Assembly: GCF_900157375.1 (NCBI RefSeq)
Contig: NZ_LT721901.1
Coordinates: forward strand, 4,793,685-4,857,684
Source of the DNA: Mycobacterium rhizamassiliense
GTDB lineage: Bacteria > Actinomycetota > Actinomycetes > Mycobacteriales > Mycobacteriaceae
Direction of reading: 5' to 3'
Length of the DNA: 64,000 bases
Position 1 is the stretch's first letter. Each line of letters opens with the position of its first letter. The notes below the pieces were generated by a model. It saw only the letters and a list, made by a program, of their open reading frames with translations. It had not been told where the DNA came from and did no database searches. Positions 59,348-64,000 of this stretch are shown here, piece after piece. A program made the translations under genes and the position numbers.

Positions 59348-59512
59348 ATGCCCACTATCGAGACGCACCTTCGCGAGGAACTACGCACCTGCGCCGTCGA
59401 GCTACGCCAGCTGGCGTACACCATGCCCAACGGGGTGGGCGAGCACGACCTCCTGCAGCTGTCCGCCCGGATGCACGCGGCCGCCGACCAGGTGCTGCGC
59501 AAGGGCGCATAG
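59348..59512 (+). CDS. 54-aa helical protein
   Basis: A small soluble protein: THLREELRTCAVELRQLAYTM, then NGVGEHDLLQLSARMHAAADQVLRKGA. Two amphipathic helices with a short turn are likely, a shape common to small binding or regulatory proteins. GAGGGAG lies upstream of the ATG and a hairpin precedes that. It is convergent with the Rv1747-like gene, 11 bases apart. No family name known to me. Confidence 0.65.
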   Translation: MPTIETHLREELRTCAVELRQLAYTMPNGVGEHDLLQLSARMHAAADQVLRKGA

Positions 59513-59523
59513 CGCGCGGTGGG

Positions 59524-62214
59524 TCAGCCGCCGCCGCCCTTGAGGCGAATCTTCCAGCGCACGAAGCCCAGGTAGAAAACGCTGATCGCGATCAGCATGC
59601 CCATGTCGAAGAGCCAGGTGCCGGTGTTGTGATGCCAATGGCCGTCCTTGGGGACCTGCGGTCCGGGTTCGAGTTTGATCAGGTCGATGGTGGAGGCCGA
59701 CGCCGCGAAACCCCATCGCGCCGGTGTCACCCATGACATCTGGTCCAGCCCGACGCGGTTGGTCACCGGGATCATGCCGCCGGAGAACACCAGCTGGGAC
59801 ATCACCGCCACGACGAGCAGCGGCATGATCTGGTCGTTGGACTTGGCGATGGCCGACAGCGCCAACCCGAGCATCGCGGAGGCGACGGTGGTCGCCGCGA
59901 CGTCGACGAACAGCTCCAGGCCGGGCTTGCCCAACGCCGCGGCGCCCTGGGTCGGTCCGCCCTTGCCGAGCAGCGCGATGATCGTGACGATCGCCGACTG
60001 GACGATGGCGAACACGGTATAGACGCAGACCTTCGCCAAAAGGTAAGCGGTAGTGGACAATCCGACCGCTTGTTCACGCAAAAATATCGCGCGTTCCCCG
60101 ATGAGATCTCGGATGGTGAGCGCGGTCCCCATGAACACCGCGCCGACGTTGAGCAGCACCAGGATCTGTCCCGGCTCGGTCGGCGCGTTCCCCACCGGAT
60201 TGGGGATGCCGAAGCCGACGTCGCCGGGCACCGACATCGACAGCGAACCCATGATGAAGGGCAGCAGCGCGAGGAAGGCGAAGTAGCCGCGGTCGGACAC
60301 GATCAGGCGAATCTGCCGCCTGGCAATGGTCGAGAACTGCCGCAGCAGGCTGGTATGCGACGGGTCACCGAGTTCGGCGGGTTTCTCGGCCGGCGGTGGT
60401 GGCGGCGGCGGACCCGTGCGGGCCAGGTAGCGGGATTTGGCCCCGGTCGGGTCGCCGGCGACCGTGCTGAAGATGTCGGCCCAGTTCGTCGTGCCCATGG
60501 CCCCGCCGATCTGGCTGGGCGGCCCGCAGAAGGCGGTCTTGCCGCCCGGGGCCAGCAGCAGCACCTGGTCACAGACGTCCAGGTAGGTCAGCGAGTGGGT
60601 GACGACCAGGACCACGCGCCCGGCGTCGGCGAGCTGGCGCAGCATCGTCATGACCTGCCGGTCCAGCGCCGGGTCCAGGCCCGACGTGGGCTCGTCGAGG
60701 ATCAGCAGCGAGGGCCCGGTCAGCAGCTCCAGGGCGACCGAGGCGCGTTTGCGCTGCCCGCCCGACAGCTTGTCGACCCGGGTTTCCAGGTGCTGGGTCA
60801 TCTCGAGTTCCTCGAGCACCCGGGCGACCACTTGGGCGCGGTCGTCCTTCGTGGTATCCGGCGGCAGCCGCAGTTCGGCGGCATACCCTAGGGCCTGGCT
60901 CACCGTGAGCTGACCGTGCACGACGTCGTCCTGCGGCACCATCCCGATCCTGCTGCGCAGCGAGGCGTATTCCGCGTGCACGTTGTGGCCCTCGAACGCC
61001 ACCGTGCCGGTCGTCGGATGGGTATATCCGGCCACCAGCCGGGCGAAGGTCGACTTGCCCGCGCCGGACGGGCCGATCACGGCGGTCAGCGTCCCCGGTT
61101 GTGCGCCCAGCGAGATGTCGTCCAGCAGCGTCTTGTTGTTCTCGATCGTCCACGTGACGCCGCGGACGTCCAGGCCGCCGGTGCGCGTGGCGGTCGCCGA
61201 TTCGTCGCGGCGGGCCAGCGTGCCGCCCGCGAAGACGAGGTCGATGTTGCCGATCGTGACGACGTCGCCGTCGTGCAGCAGCGCCGTCTCGACGCGCGAG
61301 CCGTTGACGAACGTGCCGTTGATGCTGCGGTTGTCATGGATCTCGGTGCCGTTGGGACCCGGAAGCAGCGTGGCGTGGTGGCGGGAGGCCAGCACCTCGG
61401 GGATGACGATGTCGTTGTCGTTGGCGCGGCCGATCTTGACCGCACCCGGCATCGACCCCACGGCCGCCTTGCTCGGGCGCAGGATGCGCATCATCGACGT
61501 CGCGATGTTCGCGGCGTCCCCGCCGGCAACGCGGCTGGTTTCGGGATCACCCTCGGGCGTCGCCGGCCCCTGCGCGGGTTGGGCGCGGTAAATGTGCGGC
61601 GCCGGGTGGCGTTCGGTGGGCGGCGCTGCCGGCAGGCCACCGGTCGGGGGACGCGGTATCGGGCCCGACGGCGGGTTCGGCACCGGCCCGGAGGGGTGGC
61701 GCGGCAGCGGCCCCGACGGCTGGGCCGACTGTGCGCCGGTGGGCGGATACGTGGACTGCGGCCTGGAGACCGGCTGTTGCGGCGTATCGGGCCGCAGCGA
61801 GCCGGTCTGCGGGTGGGCCTGCACCGGCTGCGCGGCACTAGCCCCGGTCATCAGGCTGGGGATGGGGATCGACGTCGTCAACGGCGGCCGTCCGGCGGAA
61901 CCCTGATGGCGCCCGACCTCGAAGGTCAGCGCGGGGCCGTCCGGATTGCCGATGTTGATCCGCATCCCATCCTGGATGTCGACGGCGGGGACCCGGCGGT
62001 TGCTGACGTAGAGCCCGTTGAGGCTGCCGTTGTCGATGGCGACCCATCGCCCCTGGTCGAAACGGACCAGGAGGTGAGTCCGGGAGATCAGCGGATGCGC
62101 AACCCGTACGTCGGCGCGCAGATCGCGACCGATCACGACGTCATTGCCTGCGGCGAAGGTGCGCTCGGCTCCCTCGTAACGAACTGTCAGCACGGGCGGG
62201 GCTGGTCGGCTCAC
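59524..62214 (-). CDS. FHA-ABC transporter, Rv1747 homologue
   Basis: An 896-residue half-transporter closely matching M. tuberculosis Rv1747 (865 aa). FHA-1 (about 15-95) has VVIGRDLRADVRVAHPLISRTHLL and NGSLNGLYV. A Pro-rich linker (about 105-215) carries Ser/Thr sites, as in Rv1747, where PknF phosphorylates the linker. FHA-2 (about 225-310) has IGRANDNDIVIPEVLASRHH and NRSINGTFVNG. The ATPase domain has GPSGAGKST, LSGGQRKR and LLILDEPTSGLDPALD. Six C-terminal membrane helices complete an exporter linked to cell-envelope lipids. GTG at 62214 is chosen by homology; 62223 is possible. Confidence 0.95.
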   Translation of the reverse strand: MSRPAPPVLTVRYEGAERTFAAGNDVVIGRDLRADVRVAHPLISRTHLLVRFDQGRWVAIDNGSLNGLYVSNRRVPAVDIQDGMRINIGNPDGPALTFEVGRHQGSAGRPPLTTSIPIPSLMTGASAAQPVQAHPQTGSLRPDTPQQPVSRPQSTYPPTGAQSAQPSGPLPRHPSGPVPNPPSGPIPRPPTGGLPAAPPTERHPAPHIYRAQPAQGPATPEGDPETSRVAGGDAANIATSMMRILRPSKAAVGSMPGAVKIGRANDNDIVIPEVLASRHHATLLPGPNGTEIHDNRSINGTFVNGSRVETALLHDGDVVTIGNIDLVFAGGTLARRDESATATRTGGLDVRGVTWTIENNKTLLDDISLGAQPGTLTAVIGPSGAGKSTFARLVAGYTHPTTGTVAFEGHNVHAEYASLRSRIGMVPQDDVVHGQLTVSQALGYAAELRLPPDTTKDDRAQVVARVLEELEMTQHLETRVDKLSGGQRKRASVALELLTGPSLLILDEPTSGLDPALDRQVMTMLRQLADAGRVVLVVTHSLTYLDVCDQVLLLAPGGKTAFCGPPSQIGGAMGTTNWADIFSTVAGDPTGAKSRYLARTGPPPPPPPAEKPAELGDPSHTSLLRQFSTIARRQIRLIVSDRGYFAFLALLPFIMGSLSMSVPGDVGFGIPNPVGNAPTEPGQILVLLNVGAVFMGTALTIRDLIGERAIFLREQAVGLSTTAYLLAKVCVYTVFAIVQSAIVTIIALLGKGGPTQGAAALGKPGLELFVDVAATTVASAMLGLALSAIAKSNDQIMPLLVVAVMSQLVFSGGMIPVTNRVGLDQMSWVTPARWGFAASASTIDLIKLEPGPQVPKDGHWHHNTGTWLFDMGMLIAISVFYLGFVRWKIRLKGGGG

Positions 62215-62344
62215 TTTGCCCACATTAACGGCATCGGAGCGCTTTTAGGGGGACCGCTCATCAATTGCTGGTTACCGCGCGGGCTTACCGCACGCGAATC
62301 GTCCGCCGGTTTTTGATCGCGGGCTCGCGGGTAATCCGCCGTCC

Positions 62345-62551
62345 ATGGATGACACCAACGGTGCGTTCCCCGACGAGGTACCCGTCGCCGATGCTGTTGA
62401 GCAGCAGCGTGCGACCGGTTACCCGGTATCCGACGATGCGGACAACGACGCGACTGCCCGACTGGACGGGGGCGAGCTGCCGCTGGAGGCCAGCGCTGCC
62501 GACTGGCAGGAGCAGCGCGAGACGGTGGAGTTTGACGAGGCGGATCGCTGA
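62345..62551 (+). CDS. Small acidic protein
   Basis: A 68-residue, strongly acidic protein (about one third Asp/Glu) beginning MDDTNGAFPDEVPVADAVEQQ and ending ETVEFDEADR. No hydrophobic segment, Cys or known domain; it is probably disordered. It is divergent from the Rv1747-like gene and convergent with the lipase gene. Composition and codon use look coding; short acidic proteins of this sort are conserved in mycobacteria without known function. Confidence 0.55.
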   Translation: MDDTNGAFPDEVPVADAVEQQRATGYPVSDDADNDATARLDGGELPLEASAADWQEQRETVEFDEADR

Positions 62552-62584
62552 TATATTGCGCCACAATCCCTTTCGCATTACCCA

Positions 62585-63559
62585 CTAGGCGGGCGTGCGT
62601 ACGGCGGATGCGTCGACTTCCGCAGTCACCTCTCGGACGAAGTCGCCGATGTAGCGAATCGCTCGCCGGCCCTCGGGCAGGATGTCGGCCGCAATGGGGA
62701 AGTCGTGAATCTGGCCGTCCCACAGGTGCAAATCGCAGCGAACCCCGCTGGCCGCCAAGCGTTCCGCCATCAGCTCGGCGTCGGGACGCAACAGCTCGTC
62801 GGAACTGGCATGGATCATGACCGGCGGCAACGAGGACAGTTCGGCGTCAACCGGAGAAACATCATGGCCGCGATTGGCCGGAAGCTTCACCTCGTCCAGG
62901 AAACGACTGAAGATGGACAACGCCGCCGCGGTGAACATCGAGCACCTCGAAGCGTTGCGGTGCTTGAGTTTTCGGGAGGGGTCCGCATCGGTGAAAGGCG
63001 AGATGGTGGCGATCCCGGCCGGCGACGCGACCTGGGCGCCAATGGCGGCGAGGGTCGTCATGAAGGCCAGGTATCCCCCGGCCGAATCGCCCGCGACGAC
63101 GATTTGATCGTCGTCGTAACCCCGTTGCAGGATCCAGTTCAGTCCGCTGACTCCGTCGTCGATGGCATCAATGATCTGATGGGAGGGCAGCTTTCGGTAT
63201 CCGACGATGAGCACGCCGGCATCCGCCGCCCTCGACAACCGGCACGCGAGGGCGCGGTGCGTGTTGATCCCGCACGTCAGGAATGCGCCGCCGTGCATGT
63301 AGAGGATCGCCCGAGTGGGCGATGTGCCGGGCGCACGAACCCATTCCGCGCGACAGTTTTCGAGCCGGACGGGTTCGATCACGGCCGAGGAGCGCAGCCG
63401 CGGCAACAGCCCCGCGAGGCCGTCGACCTGCGCGAAGGGCCAATTCAAGTTCGGCTGCATGGCCCAGGCGCGCACGACATTCTTCACGAGTAGTCGACTG
63501 GCCATCGAAACCGCAATTGATTGCGGACTGTGGCGATGGTGGATGCGCCGCATGGTCAT
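62585..63559 (-). CDS. HSL-family alpha/beta hydrolase (Lip-type esterase)
   Basis: A 324-residue esterase of the mycobacterial Lip/hormone-sensitive-lipase group. The oxyanion hole is LYMHGGAFLTCG, the nucleophile elbow VVAGDSAGGYLAF, the acid in HASSDELLRPD and the His in WDGQIHDFPI. The first 90 residues form the N-terminal cap with LVKNVVRAWAMQPNLNWPFAQVDG. The start is ATG at 63559 or 63553; the frame to 63739 is a non-homologous extension. It would hydrolyse a short or medium-chain ester or lipid. Confidence 0.88.
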   Translation of the reverse strand: MTMRRIHHRHSPQSIAVSMASRLLVKNVVRAWAMQPNLNWPFAQVDGLAGLLPRLRSSAVIEPVRLENCRAEWVRAPGTSPTRAILYMHGGAFLTCGINTHRALACRLSRAADAGVLIVGYRKLPSHQIIDAIDDGVSGLNWILQRGYDDDQIVVAGDSAGGYLAFMTTLAAIGAQVASPAGIATISPFTDADPSRKLKHRNASRCSMFTAAALSIFSRFLDEVKLPANRGHDVSPVDAELSSLPPVMIHASSDELLRPDAELMAERLAASGVRCDLHLWDGQIHDFPIAADILPEGRRAIRYIGDFVREVTAEVDASAVRTPA

Positions 63560-63737
63560 CTTTCTAGGCAAGAAAACGTTAGCTTCGGAATACCCGCCGC
63601 GGAGCCCGCAAAACTCGAGTAAACCCTTGCCAAATATTGCTTTTCGCCGTTTATCACCCGCATATCGTGGGTATTGGGGCGACTTGATTCGGCGCGGATG
63701 ACGCCCGAATTCGTCCTGAATGCCCGAAGATGTGGGC

Positions 63738-64000
63738 ATGGAACAGTCAACTCAGATCGGCCGGCTGCTGACCGACCGCATTGCGGTGGTGACCGGCGGC
63801 GGCGGGGGCATCGGAGCGGCCACGTCGAAACTGTTCGCGCAGCATGGCGCCCACGTGATCGTCGCCGACATCGACCGTGAGCTGGCACACCGGACCGCCG
63901 ACCAGATCACCGCGGCGGGTGGCTCGGCGCTGCCGGTAATCGTCGATGTCCGGGAACCGGATCAGGTGACCGACCTGGCTGAAGCGGCGCTGGATCGGTT
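63738..64000 (+). CDS. SDR family oxidoreductase, 5' part (cut by window end)
   Basis: The first 87 codons of a short-chain dehydrogenase. The coenzyme motif is IAVVTGGGGGIGAATSKLF, then HVIVADIDRELAHRTADQI, whose Asp after the second strand favours NAD(H), and VIVDVREPDQV. The catalytic part lies beyond the window. It is divergent from the Lip-type hydrolase gene across 178 bases. Confidence 0.88.
   Translation, partial: MEQSTQIGRLLTDRIAVVTGGGGGIGAATSKLFAQHGAHVIVADIDRELAHRTADQITAAGGSALPVIVDVREPDQVTDLAEAALDR

Noticed and set aside
1..64000. CRISPR arrays, tRNA and rRNA genes
   Set aside because: No regularly spaced repeats, cloverleaf or rRNA-like stretches were seen on reading either strand; a covariance search was not possible here.

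Overview
The window is high-GC actinobacterial DNA and almost certainly comes from a Mycobacterium, probably a non-tuberculous, metabolically broad species. The support is a close homologue of the M. tuberculosis FHA-ABC exporter Rv1747, a 13E12-family DUF222/HNH gene, a FadD1/FadD17-type ligase, a mycofactocin-coupled SDR, many fadE/CYP/SDR/TetR genes, mycobacterial lipoproteins, and frequent GTG starts. I see no rRNA, tRNA or CRISPR array. One insertion sequence is complete.

Region A (1-13.7 kb) is mixed. It holds a DEAD-box helicase, a methyltransferase, two TetR genes (one divergent from a D-aminoacylase-type amidohydrolase across an 18-bp palindrome), small membrane and SnoaL-like proteins, a duplicated YbjQ-type protein, a decayed stretch, a GNAT gene, an ABM-membrane protein, an SDR, a SigF-like sigma factor with a SigF-type promoter, and two tandem paralogous lipoproteins.

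Region B (13.7-24.8 kb) is a TetR-CYP-SDR-carboxylic acid reductase-amidohydrolase-M24-M24 operon. The reductase gene is split by a 1,109-bp IS481-family element with 20-bp inverted ends and a 6-bp target duplication. Removing the element and one repeat restores a 1,162-aa frame exactly, so the insertion looks recent.

Region C (24.8-34.7 kb) carries the 13E12 gene. It also carries a minus-strand operon CYP - mycofactocin-type SDR - enoyl-CoA hydratase - double CaiB/BaiF CoA-transferase - SDR - APH-like kinase, headed by a TetR gene whose two ends carry matching operator-like sites.

Region D (34.7-46.2 kb) has a SecD-P1-like lipoprotein gene frameshifted by a perfect 38-bp tandem duplication, sugar-type isomerase and oxidoreductase genes, a truncated sulfatase, a nitronate monooxygenase, a methyltransferase, a small AMP-ligase/class II aldolase/amidohydrolase operon, two tandem proline-rich secreted proteins and two multi-pass membrane proteins.

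Region E (46.2-56.9 kb) is the most interesting. A tightly overlapping nine-gene minus-strand operon encodes two acyl-CoA dehydrogenases, two MaoC-type hydratase subunits, an Ltp2-like thiolase-fold protein without the thiolase cysteine, a free-standing DUF35 protein, an HSL esterase, a Baeyer-Villiger-type monooxygenase and a FadD1/FadD17-type ligase. This is the logic of the cholesterol side-chain (igr) operon: activate, dehydrogenate, hydrate, retro-aldol cleave. It is extended by enzymes that could turn the released ketone into an ester and hydrolyse it. A divergent TetR gene and a ferritin-like diiron protein gene face it across two 12-bp palindromes spaced 13 bp apart.

Region F (56.9-64 kb) has a large TPR protein, a 54-aa protein behind an 8-bp-stem hairpin, the Rv1747 homologue, a small acidic protein, a lipase and the start of an SDR cut by the window end.
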